DNA from: Azoarcus sp. L1K30
Lineage (GTDB): Bacteria > Pseudomonadota > Gammaproteobacteria > Burkholderiales > Rhodocyclaceae
NCBI RefSeq assembly: GCF_018122735.1
Contig: NZ_JAGRRD010000001.1
Span: 1,318,375 to 1,382,374 of the forward strand
Direction: 5' to 3'
Length of the DNA stretch: 64,000 nt
In this document: positions 38,159 through 50,201 of the stretch, one piece after another
Layout of the letters: each line of letters begins with the position of its first letter
Position numbering within the stretch: position 1 is the stretch's first letter
Notes under the pieces: model-generated
What the model was told of the DNA's origin: nothing
Database searches by the model: none
Seen by the model: only the letters and a program-made list of their open reading frames with translations
Made by a program: the position numbers and the translations under genes

Positions 38159-39199
38159 TCAGTCGATGACCACCTGCGGCGCACCTTCGCCCATTTTGCC
38201 GATGACCTGCCCTGCGTTCCCTTGCTCGGCGGCGATCAACGATAGCACCGCATCGACCGACGCTGGCGCGCACGCGATCAACAAGCCGCCGGAAGTCTGC
38301 GGATCGGTCACGAGCTTGCGTTGCCATTCCGGCGCCCCCGACCTCATCTCGACGGACTCACCATAGCTGTTCCAGTTGCGCGCCGAGGCACCGGTTGCCA
38401 CCCCATCGCACACCAACTGCCGTGCTTCGGGTATCACCGGCAACTGGTCGAAATTCACCACTGCGCGCAATCCGGCACCGCGACACATTTCCAGCAGATG
38501 CCCGGCCAGCCCGAAGCCGGTTACATCGGTCATGGCATGCACGTCGTCGATTTCGGCGAGGCGCGCGCCCACGCGGTTGAGCGTGGTCGTCCACCGGATC
38601 ATCTCCGCATAGCCTTCGGCACTGAGCAGGCCTTTCTTCAGACCCGCCGACAGCACGCCGATGCCAAGCGGCTTGCTGAGGATGAGGACGTCACCCGCCT
38701 GCGCACCCGCATTCGTACGCACCCGCGCGGGATCGACGACGCCGATGCCTACCAGCCCATAGATGGGCTCGAGCACATCGATCGAGTGTCCGCCGGCGAT
38801 TGGAATACCCGCCTCGCGACAGATCGACGCCCCGCCCTCGAGAATGTGCCCGATCACCTCGCCTGGCAGCTTGTCCAGGGGCATGCCGACAATGGCAAGG
38901 GCGAAGATGGGCGTCGCGCCCATCGCGTACACGTCCGACAGCGCATTGGTCGCAGCAATCCTGCCGAAATCGCGCGGGTCATCGACGATCGGGGTGAAGA
39001 AGTCGGTCGTCGCGACGATGGCCTGGCGGTCGTTGAGGCGATAGACCGCCGCATCATCCGCCGTCGCCGTGCCCACGAGCAGGTCGGGCGGCAGCAGCCC
39101 GGCCGGCATGCGCGCCAGGAGTTCGCTCAGTACGCCGGGGGCAATTTTGCAGCCACAGCCGCCGCCGTGGGAGAATTGGGTAAGTTTGATCTGATCCAT
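38159..39199 (-). CDS. selD: Selenide, water dikinase SelD
   Basis: A 346-aa enzyme making selenophosphate from selenide and ATP. The N terminus 'KLTQFSHGGGCGCK' carries the catalytic cysteine (Cys15) and lysine (Lys18); it is the Cys form, not the selenocysteine form. ATP-binding features are 'ATTDFFTPIVDDP' and 'TDPQTSGGLL'. Start at ATG 39199, 55 nt from the divergent mnmH start. It supplies MnmH and any Sec-tRNA pathway. It ends 5 nt from the convergent tesA stop. Confidence 0.95.
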   Translation of the reverse strand: MDQIKLTQFSHGGGCGCKIAPGVLSELLARMPAGLLPPDLLVGTATADDAAVYRLNDRQAIVATTDFFTPIVDDPRDFGRIAATNALSDVYAMGATPIFALAIVGMPLDKLPGEVIGHILEGGASICREAGIPIAGGHSIDVLEPIYGLVGIGVVDPARVRTNAGAQAGDVLILSKPLGIGVLSAGLKKGLLSAEGYAEMIRWTTTLNRVGARLAEIDDVHAMTDVTGFGLAGHLLEMCRGAGLRAVVNFDQLPVIPEARQLVCDGVATGASARNWNSYGESVEMRSGAPEWQRKLVTDPQTSGGLLIACAPASVDAVLSLIAAEQGNAGQVIGKMGEGAPQVVID

Positions 39200-39254
39200 G
39201 ACCTGAGGGAGCGCGTGACGGCCCGCCAAAGCGCTGCCGCCGCCGCAACAATAC

Positions 39255-40352
39255 ATGCAGAAAGGCGTCGCGACCGTAGCACAGCTGGAAGACTTTGACG
39301 AGATCATCGACGTCAGGACGCCTGCCGAATTTGCCGAAGACCACGTCCCGGGCGCCATCAATCTGCCCGTGCTCGACAACGAGCAGCGCATCATCGTCGG
39401 TACCATCTACAAGCAGCAGTCGGCCTTCGAGGCACGTCGCGTCGGCGGCGCGATGGTTGCCGAAAACATTGCCCGTCATGTCGCCGGTCCGCTCCGCGAC
39501 AAGCCAAAGAATTGGCGACCGCTCGTGTATTGCTGGCGCGGCGGCCAGCGCAGCGGTTCGTTCGTGACCTGGCTGCGCATGATCGGCTGGGACGCACACC
39601 AGTTGAGCGGCGGCTACAAGCGCTTTCGCCATCTGGTGATCGAGCATATCGAGACGCTTGCGCCGCAACTTCAGCTGCGCATGATCTGTGGTGCGACCGG
39701 CAGCGGCAAAACCCGGATTCTGGAGGCGCTGGCACGGCATGGCGCACAGGTGCTCGATCTCGAAGACATGGCGGCACACAAGGGATCGGTGCTCGGCGCC
39801 CTGCCCGACCGCGAGCAGCCGACACAGAAGGGATTCGAGACCGCGCTCGACGATCGCATGCGCCGGCTCGACACCACGCGCCCGGTCTTCGTCGAAGCCG
39901 AGAGTCGCAAGATCGGCCGCCTGCACCTTCCCGATCCGCTGATCACCGCGATGCGCGCCGCACCCTGCCTCCGCGTCGAAGCCAGCCGCGACGCACGACT
40001 TGAATTCCTGGTGCGCGACTACGCCTATCTTGGCGAGAACATCCCTGCGTTACGCAAGAACATCGAGCGGCTACGCAGTCTGCAGAGCAACGAAACGCTC
40101 GAGCGCTGGCACCAGCTGGCCGTGGCCGGCGACATGCCTACCCTGTTCGGCGAGCTGATCGACCTGCATTACGACCCGCTCTACAAGCGCTCTCAGGGCG
40201 GGAACTTTCCCGGACTCGCGACCGCCCCCTGCTTCGAGACAGACGACTTGTCACCGCCAGGGATCGACCGGATCGCACAACAGATCCTGGCGAGCCTGGA
40301 TCAGGGTAGCGTCATCGCCGCGTCCGTCCCGCGCACCGCGCAGATGCGTTGA
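39255..40352 (+). CDS. mnmH: tRNA 2-selenouridine synthase MnmH (SelU/YbbB)
   Basis: 365 aa. The N-terminal rhodanese domain has catalytic Cys93 in 'VYCWRGGQRSGS'. A P-loop domain follows with 'CGATGSGKTRIL' (about 145-156). The enzyme geranylates and then selenates 2-thiouridine at the wobble position of tRNA Lys, Glu and Gln using selenophosphate. Divergent from selD. Its 3' end overlaps the convergent methyltransferase gene by 52 nt. Confidence 0.95.
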   Translation: MQKGVATVAQLEDFDEIIDVRTPAEFAEDHVPGAINLPVLDNEQRIIVGTIYKQQSAFEARRVGGAMVAENIARHVAGPLRDKPKNWRPLVYCWRGGQRSGSFVTWLRMIGWDAHQLSGGYKRFRHLVIEHIETLAPQLQLRMICGATGSGKTRILEALARHGAQVLDLEDMAAHKGSVLGALPDREQPTQKGFETALDDRMRRLDTTRPVFVEAESRKIGRLHLPDPLITAMRAAPCLRVEASRDARLEFLVRDYAYLGENIPALRKNIERLRSLQSNETLERWHQLAVAGDMPTLFGELIDLHYDPLYKRSQGGNFPGLATAPCFETDDLSPPGIDRIAQQILASLDQGSVIAASVPRTAQMR

Positions 40353-40885
40353 ATGGCGGCGGGGCGTGGCACGGAGACGATGCCTTGCTCGAAGGCCACG
40401 ACCTGCCAGCCGTTCATGCAGCGCTGCAGCAACTCGCCCGGCGCAAGCAGGAAATCCGGACTCGAGGGTCTGCCGAATTGCGCGTTTCCATGCATGAAGG
40501 TCTCATAGATCAGCACGCCGCCGTGACGTACCGTATCCAGCAGGGCCTCGAAGCGCGGTCGAAACAGGTAGTTCGTCACCACGACCGCATCGAACTGGCG
40601 ACCTGCATAGATCCAGTCGCCCGCCTCCAGATCGGCCTGCGTCACACGAACACGTTCGATGCCGCTCAGCGCGCGCAGCGCGTCCGCATTGCGGTCAACC
40701 GCTTCGACACGACATCCGTGCTGCGCGAGCCAGCGTGCGTGACGGCCGCTCCCGCAGGCAAAATCGAGCACCTCCCCGCCATCACGAATCAACGCACTGA
40801 AGCGCTGCACCCAGGGCGAGGCGGCCGCGGTTTCATGATGCGCATCGGGCGCCCGAAATTGCATGCTTTGATCGAATTGGGTCAT
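40301..40885 (-). CDS. SAM-dependent methyltransferase, class I
   Basis: A 194-aa Rossmann methyltransferase. Motif I is 'VLDFACGSGRHARWLAQHG' (about 39-57), motif II 'VEAVDRNADAL', and the motif IV region 'FDAVVVTNYLFRP'. It is TehB/UbiE-like in size, and the substrate cannot be read. The last 52 nt lie antisense to the end of mnmH. The following 194 nt (40886-41079) contain no gene. Confidence 0.85.
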   Translation of the reverse strand: MTQFDQSMQFRAPDAHHETAAASPWVQRFSALIRDGGEVLDFACGSGRHARWLAQHGCRVEAVDRNADALRALSGIERVRVTQADLEAGDWIYAGRQFDAVVVTNYLFRPRFEALLDTVRHGGVLIYETFMHGNAQFGRPSSPDFLLAPGELLQRCMNGWQVVAFEQGIVSVPRPAAIQRICAVRGTDAAMTLP

Positions 40886-41079
40886 GGTTTACTCAGGAAG
40901 GCATTATCATGCGGGCCATATACCGGAAGCAGTATCGGTTGGCGCCCTTATTCTAGCGAGGGAGCGCGGCCGTGTGCGGGAGCATTGATGGGGCATATCA
41001 GAGACTTGGAGACTCCGGTCCGCGATTTTCGTCAGACATGTCGGACAGGGCGTAGGCAATCTGGCCTGGAGTTCCGGGT

Positions 41080-42681
41080 GTGAATACCGTCAGTTGGGGC
41101 AGTGTGCTACTGGTCGTGTTCGTTGCACTGTGGTTCGGTGCAAGGGCGCTCCGCGCGCGGGCCCAAGCCTCCACTGCACCGGCCGTCAGTCCCCCCCCAT
41201 GCCCGGATGACGCGTCTCTTCTGGCCTTGCTCGAGCTCGGATGCGACTGGCACTGGACGACCGATGCCTCATATCGGCATATCGCGGTCAGTTCAGGCTT
41301 CAGCACCAGCACCGGCATTGATACGTCGACGTTTTATGCCGGCATGCCTTGGGAGATCGCAGGCCTGGAGGCAGGCGAACGGGAACGCGCGAGTTATCGG
41401 CGCCATCTGGAGCGTCGGGAGCGCGCGCGAATCGTGCTGTCGCGCCGTGGCGAGAGCGGTAAGCGCTCCTATTTCGAGATCAGTGCCCGTCCCATCGTAC
41501 GCGACGGGCAGTTCATCGGCTATCACGGCATCGGCCGCAACGTGACCCGACGGGTCGACGCCGAGCGTGCCCTGGTCGAGAGTGAGCGGCGCTATCACGA
41601 TGTCGTCGAGTCGGTGAATGAAGTCATCTTCCAGACCGATATCGAAGGCCGTCTGAGCTTTCTCAACGGGGTCTGGCTGCACCTGACGGGCTATCGAATC
41701 GATCGCAGCCTCGGCAAGCCATTGGCGGATTTCCTGCACCCGGACGACCGTCCGGCAGTGGAGAAAATGCTCGCTCAGGTCATGAACGGGCAAACCGCCG
41801 AATGCACCTGTCAAACCCGGCTGCGCACGCGCAACGGCGAAATCCGCTGGATCGAGGCCTCTGGAAGGCCGCTGGAGGCGCAGAACGGGAACTTCCGCGG
41901 GATCGCCGGCACCCTCGACGACATTTCCGCACGCAAGGTTGCCGAATTGACCCTGAAAAACATCAACCAGGAGCTGGAGTCCAGGGTCAGGATCCGCACG
42001 GCCGAGATGGAGGCCGCCAATCGTGAGCTGGAGACCTTCTCGTATTCGGTGTCCCATGACCTGCGCGCGCCCTTGAGGGCAATCGACGGCTTCACCCGCA
42101 TCCTAGAGGAAGACCTGGCGGACCGGCTGGACGCCACGACCAGCGGGCACCTCGAGCGCATCCGCCGCGCCACCCGCCGTATGGCGCATCTGATCGATGC
42201 GCTCATCGAACTGGCGCGCCTGACCCGGCAGTCGGTGCGCAAGGAAGCGGTCGACCTGTCCGAAATCGCCCTGCAAATCATCGACGAGATCCGCTCCGAG
42301 GATCCTCTGCGCGAGGTCGAATTCGAGGTCACCCGCGACATCATCGTCAACGCCGACCGTGTACTGGTGCGGGTAATGCTTGAGAACCTGCTGCGCAACG
42401 CGTGGAAGTTCTCGGCCGGGCGATCCCCGGCACGAATCCGTGTCGGCGTCGAAATGGAGGGAGATCACCGTGTATTCTGCGTCGAAGACAATGGTGCCGG
42501 GTTCGACATGGCGTTCGCGTCGAACCTGTTCCGCCCCTTCAGTCGCCTGCACAACAGCGGTGAGTTCGACGGCACCGGCATTGGTCTCGCCACCGTACAG
42601 CGCATCATCGAGCGTCACGGCGGCACGATCCGGGCCGAGGCGACACCCGGGAAGGGTGCCCGCTTCTATTTCACGCTATGA
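41080..42681 (+). CDS. PAS-PAS hybrid-less sensor histidine kinase
   Basis: 533 aa from a GTG start. One N-terminal membrane helix (about 6-24) is followed by two PAS/PAC units (about 50-165 and 170-285) and a short coiled coil. HisKA has 'SVSHDLRAPLRAIDGFTRIL' (His near 324), and the HATPase has N box 'ENLLRNAWKFS', 'EDNGAGFD' and 'GTGIGLA'. The H-box type is the phytochrome/bacteriophytochrome-like class. There is no adjacent response regulator, so it is an orphan kinase. Confidence 0.9.
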   Translation: MNTVSWGSVLLVVFVALWFGARALRARAQASTAPAVSPPPCPDDASLLALLELGCDWHWTTDASYRHIAVSSGFSTSTGIDTSTFYAGMPWEIAGLEAGERERASYRRHLERRERARIVLSRRGESGKRSYFEISARPIVRDGQFIGYHGIGRNVTRRVDAERALVESERRYHDVVESVNEVIFQTDIEGRLSFLNGVWLHLTGYRIDRSLGKPLADFLHPDDRPAVEKMLAQVMNGQTAECTCQTRLRTRNGEIRWIEASGRPLEAQNGNFRGIAGTLDDISARKVAELTLKNINQELESRVRIRTAEMEAANRELETFSYSVSHDLRAPLRAIDGFTRILEEDLADRLDATTSGHLERIRRATRRMAHLIDALIELARLTRQSVRKEAVDLSEIALQIIDEIRSEDPLREVEFEVTRDIIVNADRVLVRVMLENLLRNAWKFSAGRSPARIRVGVEMEGDHRVFCVEDNGAGFDMAFASNLFRPFSRLHNSGEFDGTGIGLATVQRIIERHGGTIRAEATPGKGARFYFTL

Positions 42682-42761
42682 GGAAGAGGATTTTTCATGT
42701 GGTCCCATGAAATAGTGCGCGCCTGCGGGAAAACCCTCACGCGGCGCGTTGTGCACTGCAG

Positions 42762-42767
42762 TATAAT
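42762..42767 (+). promoter_or_regulatory. Perfect -10 hexamer upstream of the Pat-like gene
   Basis: TATAAT in the 171-nt gap before the Pat-like start at 42853. No good TTGACA lies at the expected spacing, so this would be a promoter with a weak -35. Confidence 0.4.
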
Positions 42768-42852
42768 GCCGCCATCAACGATGGCACGCCCGTAGTAGCT
42801 GGATCCGCAACTTTGCGCCGGTGGTGCCAATCCCTAAAAGGGCAGCCCGTCC

Positions 42853-45540
42853 ATGAACGAAAAACACTATCTGTCTCCGCTGCTTGAGCCGCGTTCCGTT
42901 GCCGTCATCGGCGCCAGCGAACGAGAAAGCTCGCTCGGAAATGTCCTCATCCGCAACATGCTCGAGGCCGGTTTCAAGGGAAAGCTGTTTGCAGTCAATC
43001 CCAAGCACGATACCGTCCATGAACTTACCTGCTATAAATCGGTGGAAGATGTCCCCCAGCGGCTCGACCTTGCGGTGATCGCGGTGCGCGCCGAAAAGGT
43101 CGCCTCGATCATCGATAGCTGCGGGCGCGCGGGCGTGAAGGCGGTGATCGTGCTGTCTTCCGGATTTTCCGAGGCCGGCCCCCGCGGGGCGCTCTACGAA
43201 CGCCATGTCGTCGAAGCCGCGCGGCGACACAAGATCCGCCTGCTCGGTCCGAACTGCCTGGGCATCATGCGCCCCGATCTCGGGCTCAACGCCACCTTCG
43301 CCCATGCGTCGGCGAGCAAGGGCAGCATCGGCCTGATCTCACAGTCGGGCGCGCTCTGTGCGGCCATCCTGGACTGGGCCAAGCCCAACAACGTCGGGTT
43401 CTCGGCCGTGGTCTCGCTGGGAACCTCGAGCGACATCGATTTTGGCGAGGTGCTCGAGTACATGATCTCGGACCCGCGCACCGAGAGCATCTTCCTCTAC
43501 GTCGAGGGCATTCGGGATGCACGCCGCTTCATGAGCGCCCTGCGCGGCGCTGCTCGGGTCAAGCCAGTGCTGCTGATCAAGGCCGGACGCCACCCGGACG
43601 TGTCGCGCGCGATCCTGTCGCATTCGGGTGCCCCCATCGGCGACGACGCCGTGTTCGATGCCGCATTGCGACGCGCCGGCGTGATTCGCCTGTATAACTT
43701 GGGGCAACTGTTCGCCGCCGCCAACGCCCTGTTCTCGCATTTCCGCCCACGCGGCAATCGTCTGGCCATCATCACCAACGGCGGCGGACCCGGTGTCATG
43801 GCGGCCGACCGTGCAATGGACATCGGCATTCCCTTGAGCGAACTTTCCGATACCACGATGGAGAAGCTGAACGCGGCCCTGCCGGCAGGCTGGTCGCGCG
43901 GCAATCCGATCGACATCCTCGGCGATGCCGGGCCTGATCGCTATCGCAAGACGCTGCAGGCGGTACTCGATGGCCCCAATGTCGACGGGGTACTGGTCAT
44001 GCTGACTCCGCAGGCCATGACCAGTCCGACGGAGGTGGCGCAGATGGTCATCGAGCTCGAGAAAACCGCAGACAAGCCGGTGGTGACTTGCTGGATGGGT
44101 GAAGAGCTCGTTGGCGACGCCCGGCGGCTGTTCATTGAAGCCGGGATTCCCACCTTCCGCACGCCCGAGCCGGCCGTTGAACTTGTTGGTCACATCTCGT
44201 CCTACTATCGCAACCAGAAGCTGCTGATGCAGGTGCCGGCGTCGCTGTCGCACCTGTCGCCGCCGTCGGTCGAAAGTGCGCGGCTGGTCATCGAAACCGC
44301 TCTCAGTGAGCGGCGCAAGACGCTCAACGAGATGGAATCGAAGGCCTTGCTCGCCGCCTTCCGCATTCCGATCGCGCAAACCGTGGTCGCCCGTTCGGCC
44401 ACGGAAGCGATGGTGCTTGCAGAAGAAATCGGCCTGCCGGTGGTCATGAAGATCGATTCCTCGTCGGTGATCCACAAGTCCGACGTGGGCGGCGTGCGGC
44501 TTAACCTGACCAGCCTGGCGATGGTCCGCTCGGCCTACCAGGAAATTCTGGAAGCGGTAAAGAAGAGCCAGCCCGACGCGGTGATCAACGGCGTCTCCAT
44601 CGAACCCATGATCCAGAAGCGCAATGGGCGTGAGCTGGTGATCGGCGTTCGTCGCGATCCGGTCTTCGGACCGGTCATCACTTTCGGTGAAGGCGGCAAC
44701 CAGGTCGAGGCCAACCGAGACATCGCCGTTGCCTTGCCGCCGCTGAACGGGTTCCTCGTTGCCGACATGATCCGTTCGACCCGCATTGCGGTGCGCCTGG
44801 CCGAATTCCGCAACCTGCCGGCGATCGACATGGATGCCCTCGAGCTCGTGCTGCTGCGCGTATCGGAAATGGTGTGCGAGCTGCCGTGGATCACCGGCAT
44901 GGACATCAACCCGCTGATCGTCGATGAGAACGGCGCAGTGGCGGTGGACGCGCGCATCGTGGTCGACAACGTGTCGCCCACTGCCGATCGCTACGATCAT
45001 ATGGCGATTCACCCCTATCCGTCCCACCTGATCAGCCAGTGGACGGTACCCGATGGCACAGTGGTGACCATCCGCCCGATCAAGCCGGAGGATGCCGATC
45101 TCGAAGTCGAATTCGTGCGCAACCTGTCGCAGGAAACGAAGTACTACCGTTTCATGAACACCATGCGTGAGTTGCCGCCGGCAATGGTCGCGCGACTGAC
45201 CCAGATCGACTACGACCGCGAGATGGCGTTCCTGGCCACGCTCGAGGAAGACGGCGTAGAGAAGGAGATCGGCGTCTGCCGCTACGCGGTCAATCCGGAC
45301 GGTGAATCCTGCGAATTTGCAGTCGTCGTCGCCGACGACTGGCAGCACCGGGGACTGGCGCGCAAGCTGATGGGCGTTCTCATCGAGACGGCACGCAACC
45401 GCGGCCTGCAGTACATCAACGGCGTCTTCCTCGCGAACAACGACCGCATGCTCAAGTTTGTGTCGAAACTGGGCTTCATTCTGACCAACGATCCCGAAGA
45501 CAGCACGGTCAAGGTCGGCGTGTTGCCCTTGCAGGACTGA
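42853..45540 (+). CDS. Pat-like protein: ADP-forming acyl-CoA synthetase-like domains plus GNAT
   Basis: 895 aa. CoA-binding domain (about 8-135, 'EPRSVAVIGASERESSLGNV'), succinyl-CoA ligase-like domains with 'LLGPNCLGI' and 'HSGAPIGDD' (about 140-460), ATP-grasp domain (about 480-700, 'IDSSSVIHKSDVGGVRLNL') and C-terminal GNAT (about 735-895, 'CEFAVVVADDWQHRGLARKL'). This is the protein lysine acetyltransferase Pat architecture (Salmonella Pat/YfiQ), which inactivates acetyl-CoA synthetase. Whether the NDP-forming part is active was not verified. The mutarotase gene follows 4 nt later. Confidence 0.9.
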   Translation: MNEKHYLSPLLEPRSVAVIGASERESSLGNVLIRNMLEAGFKGKLFAVNPKHDTVHELTCYKSVEDVPQRLDLAVIAVRAEKVASIIDSCGRAGVKAVIVLSSGFSEAGPRGALYERHVVEAARRHKIRLLGPNCLGIMRPDLGLNATFAHASASKGSIGLISQSGALCAAILDWAKPNNVGFSAVVSLGTSSDIDFGEVLEYMISDPRTESIFLYVEGIRDARRFMSALRGAARVKPVLLIKAGRHPDVSRAILSHSGAPIGDDAVFDAALRRAGVIRLYNLGQLFAAANALFSHFRPRGNRLAIITNGGGPGVMAADRAMDIGIPLSELSDTTMEKLNAALPAGWSRGNPIDILGDAGPDRYRKTLQAVLDGPNVDGVLVMLTPQAMTSPTEVAQMVIELEKTADKPVVTCWMGEELVGDARRLFIEAGIPTFRTPEPAVELVGHISSYYRNQKLLMQVPASLSHLSPPSVESARLVIETALSERRKTLNEMESKALLAAFRIPIAQTVVARSATEAMVLAEEIGLPVVMKIDSSSVIHKSDVGGVRLNLTSLAMVRSAYQEILEAVKKSQPDAVINGVSIEPMIQKRNGRELVIGVRRDPVFGPVITFGEGGNQVEANRDIAVALPPLNGFLVADMIRSTRIAVRLAEFRNLPAIDMDALELVLLRVSEMVCELPWITGMDINPLIVDENGAVAVDARIVVDNVSPTADRYDHMAIHPYPSHLISQWTVPDGTVVTIRPIKPEDADLEVEFVRNLSQETKYYRFMNTMRELPPAMVARLTQIDYDREMAFLATLEEDGVEKEIGVCRYAVNPDGESCEFAVVVADDWQHRGLARKLMGVLIETARNRGLQYINGVFLANNDRMLKFVSKLGFILTNDPEDSTVKVGVLPLQD

Positions 45541-45544
45541 GCCC

Positions 45545-46390
45545 ATGAGCGCAACGATCAGGGAGATCGAATTCAACGGCCTTCCGGCGCTCGAGCTCGA
45601 AGCCTCAGGTGCGCGCGCAGTGGTGAGTCTGTTCGGCGGCCATGTGCTGTCGTGGACCCCGGCCGAAGGCAAGGAATGGCTGTATCTCAGCGAACAATCG
45701 GGCTTTGACGGTCGCACGCCGATCCGCGGTGGCGTGCCGGTCTGCTTTCCCCAATTTGCCGAACGCGGGCCACTGCCAAAACACGGCTTTGCCCGCTCCA
45801 GAATGTGGTCGCTGTCAGAACAGCGCTGCGGTGACGATTTTGCCCTCGTCGTGCTGCGCCTCCATGATGACGACGCGACGCGTGCGATATGGCCCTTTGC
45901 CTTCAGTCTGGAACTCACGGTGTGCATCGAGGATAACCGGCTGGATCTTGAACTCGAGATCGCCAATACCGATACGCGCGTGTTTTCGTTCACGGGTGCC
46001 CTGCACACCTACCTGCGCGTCAGCGAAGTCGAAGAGGTGGCGGTGGAAGGCCTTTACGGCTTCAACTACATCGACACGGCAAATGCCGACGCCGTCCGGC
46101 GCGAGAGCGGCGAACGGGTGATGATCGAGGCCGAAGTCGATCGCATCTACTGTGGGGTCACGCGGCCTCTGCTGGTGCGCGACGCCCGACGTAGCCTCGG
46201 GGTCAACGCCGAAGGTTTTCCCGATGTCGTCGTCTGGAACCCGTGGGAAACGAAGTGCGCGGCGATGCCCGACATGCCCGACAGTGGCTTTCGGCGCATG
46301 CTCTGTACCGAGGCAGCGGTGGCCGAGAAGCCCGTCGAACTGCCGCCGGGGCAGCAATGGTGGGGCAGACAGACCCTGGTTTCGCTCTGA
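45545..46390 (+). CDS. D-hexose-6-phosphate mutarotase (YeaD family)
   Basis: A 281-aa aldose-epimerase-like beta sandwich: 'GGHVLSWTPAEGKEWLYLSE', 'PIRGGVPVCFPQFAERGPLP' with 'KHGFARSRMW' (catalytic His), 'ALHTYLRVSEVEEV', and 'VVWNPWETKCAAMPDM' near the end. It interconverts anomers of hexose-6-phosphates. It starts 4 nt after the Pat-like stop, so it is probably in the same transcript. Confidence 0.9.
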   Translation: MSATIREIEFNGLPALELEASGARAVVSLFGGHVLSWTPAEGKEWLYLSEQSGFDGRTPIRGGVPVCFPQFAERGPLPKHGFARSRMWSLSEQRCGDDFALVVLRLHDDDATRAIWPFAFSLELTVCIEDNRLDLELEIANTDTRVFSFTGALHTYLRVSEVEEVAVEGLYGFNYIDTANADAVRRESGERVMIEAEVDRIYCGVTRPLLVRDARRSLGVNAEGFPDVVVWNPWETKCAAMPDMPDSGFRRMLCTEAAVAEKPVELPPGQQWWGRQTLVSL

Positions 46391-46396
46391 AGGCCA

Positions 46397-46415
46397 GAGG
46401 GGCAATTCGCCCCTC
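46397..46415 (+). terminator. Possible hairpin terminator after the mutarotase gene
   Basis: A 7-bp GC stem GAGGGGC/GCCCCTC with loop AATTC, seven bases after the stop codon. It is followed by a pyrimidine-rich CCCCTTGTCCC rather than a clean T-run, so termination strength is doubtful. Confidence 0.4.
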
Positions 46416-46498
46416 CCCCTTGTCCCGCAGCGATGCTTGTTGCACCATCGCGCCCTTCATGAGAACCATTGCGTCGTGCCCGCCACGACGACCCTGAC

Positions 46499-48832
<2,334 letters not shown>

Positions 48833-48863
48833 GTGTTTCGAGCGTGCACAAGGAGATCGCAGA

Positions 48864-49241
48864 ATGGACGCTGTAACGGTGATCTACGGCATCAGGAATT
48901 GCGACACGATGAAGAAGGCCATTGCCTGGCTGTCCGAACGGGGTGCTGACTACCGTTTTCACGACTACCGGAAGGACGGTCTCACGTCGGCAAAACTCCA
49001 CGACTGGAGCAAGGCACTGGGCTGGAAGACCTTGATCAACACGCGCGGTACGACCTGGCGCAAGCTGTCGGCCGAAGAGCAGGCCGTCGATACCCAGAGT
49101 GCCGCCGTACAACTGATGCTGGCTCATCCGTCCCTGATCAAGCGGCCCGTTGTCGAAACGGCTTCCGGCCATTTGCTTGTCGGATTCGACCCGGCGCTTT
49201 TCGCCAGCTTCATCAAACCGTCCGGAACCAGCGAACAATGA
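48864..49241 (+). CDS. ArsC/Spx-family reductase-like protein (YffB type)
   Basis: 125 aa, thioredoxin-fold ArsC/Spx family: '[17 protein letters not shown]' (single N-terminal active Cys near residue 13), '[11 protein letters not shown]', '[11 protein letters not shown]', and 'LIKRPVVET' (conserved RP). This is the YffB-like branch, whose substrate is poorly defined. AAGGAG precedes the ATG. It overlaps hslO by ATGA. Confidence 0.9.
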   Translation: MDAVTVIYGIRNCDTMKKAIAWLSERGADYRFHDYRKDGLTSAKLHDWSKALGWKTLINTRGTTWRKLSAEEQAVDTQSAAVQLMLAHPSLIKRPVVETASGHLLVGFDPALFASFIKPSGTSEQ

Positions 49242-50098
49242 GCCTCCTTCCCTCAAGCTACGTACAACGCTTCCTGCTCGAAAAGCTCGATATCCGTGGA
49301 GCAGTCGTGCGCCTCGACGACGTCTGGAAGGCAATGCAGAGCGGACGCAATTACCCGGCGCCGGTCGCGCGCCTGCTCGGCGAAATGACTGCGATTGCAG
49401 CTGTGATCACCGGCAATCTCAAGCAGAGCGGACGCCTGACCTTCCAGGTTCAAGGCCATGGTCCGGTCAGGCTGCTTGTCGTCGACTGCAATGCCGAACT
49501 GAACATGCGCGGCTATGCGAAAGCCGAGGGCGAAATCCTCGGCGACACGCTGGGCGAACTCGTCGGCGACGGCAGACTGCAACTCTCGCTCGATATCCCG
49601 GGCATGGATCAGCCCTATCAAAGCCTGGTTCCGCTCGAAGGCGACAGCATCGCCAGCGTCTTTTCCCACTATCTGGCGCAGTCCGAACAGCAACCTGCGG
49701 AACTGTGGCTGGCCTGCGACGAATCGGCCACCTCGGCGCTTTTCGTGCAGCGCCTGCCGGGCGCTGACGCCAGGGATGCGGACGGCTGGTCGCGGATCGT
49801 CCAGCTCGCGCAGACCGTTCGTGCCGATGAACTGCTGTCGCTGTCACCGCAGGTCCTGCTCGGTCGCCTGTTTGCCGAAGAGGATGTTCGCGTCTATCCC
49901 GCGCGCCCTGTCACCCATCACTGGCCACCAGAACCCGAAAAAATCGCCACCATGCTGCAGGGGCTTGGTGAGACCGAAGTGCGCGCCGTGCTTGCAGAAC
50001 AGGGCGAGGTGCTAGTGCATGACGAACTCTCCAATCACACTTACCGCTTCGACGAAGACGACGTCGATGCGATCTTCCGCCCCCCCACCCTGCACTGA
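49238..50098 (+). CDS. hslO: Hsp33-like chaperone HslO lacking the zinc cysteines
   Basis: 286 aa. The N-terminal Hsp33 core is clear ('[20 protein letters not shown]', '[20 protein letters not shown]', '[20 protein letters not shown]'). The C-terminal redox-switch region aligns but has no cysteines. Where the family has CxC followed by SREK it reads '[10 protein letters not shown]' (about residue 226). Where it has CxxC it reads 'HDELSNHTY' (about 261). The only cysteines, in 'VVDCNA' and 'LACDES', are elsewhere. So it cannot bind zinc or switch as E. coli Hsp33 does. Coupled to the ArsC/Spx-like gene upstream. Confidence 0.9.
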   Translation: MSLLPSSYVQRFLLEKLDIRGAVVRLDDVWKAMQSGRNYPAPVARLLGEMTAIAAVITGNLKQSGRLTFQVQGHGPVRLLVVDCNAELNMRGYAKAEGEILGDTLGELVGDGRLQLSLDIPGMDQPYQSLVPLEGDSIASVFSHYLAQSEQQPAELWLACDESATSALFVQRLPGADARDADGWSRIVQLAQTVRADELLSLSPQVLLGRLFAEEDVRVYPARPVTHHWPPEPEKIATMLQGLGETEVRAVLAEQGEVLVHDELSNHTYRFDEDDVDAIFRPPTLH

Positions 50099-50201
50099 GC
50101 ATCGACGCTGCGGACATGCGCGTCAGTCGTATTTCCGCAGCATTCTTGCTGTATTGGCCCTTGCTCAGTAAACTCGCGCGATTAAACGGTAAACTCAGTT
50201 C

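Noticed and set aside
38159-39199. Selenocysteine codon in selD
   Set aside because: The catalytic position is an ordinary cysteine codon; there is no in-frame TGA.
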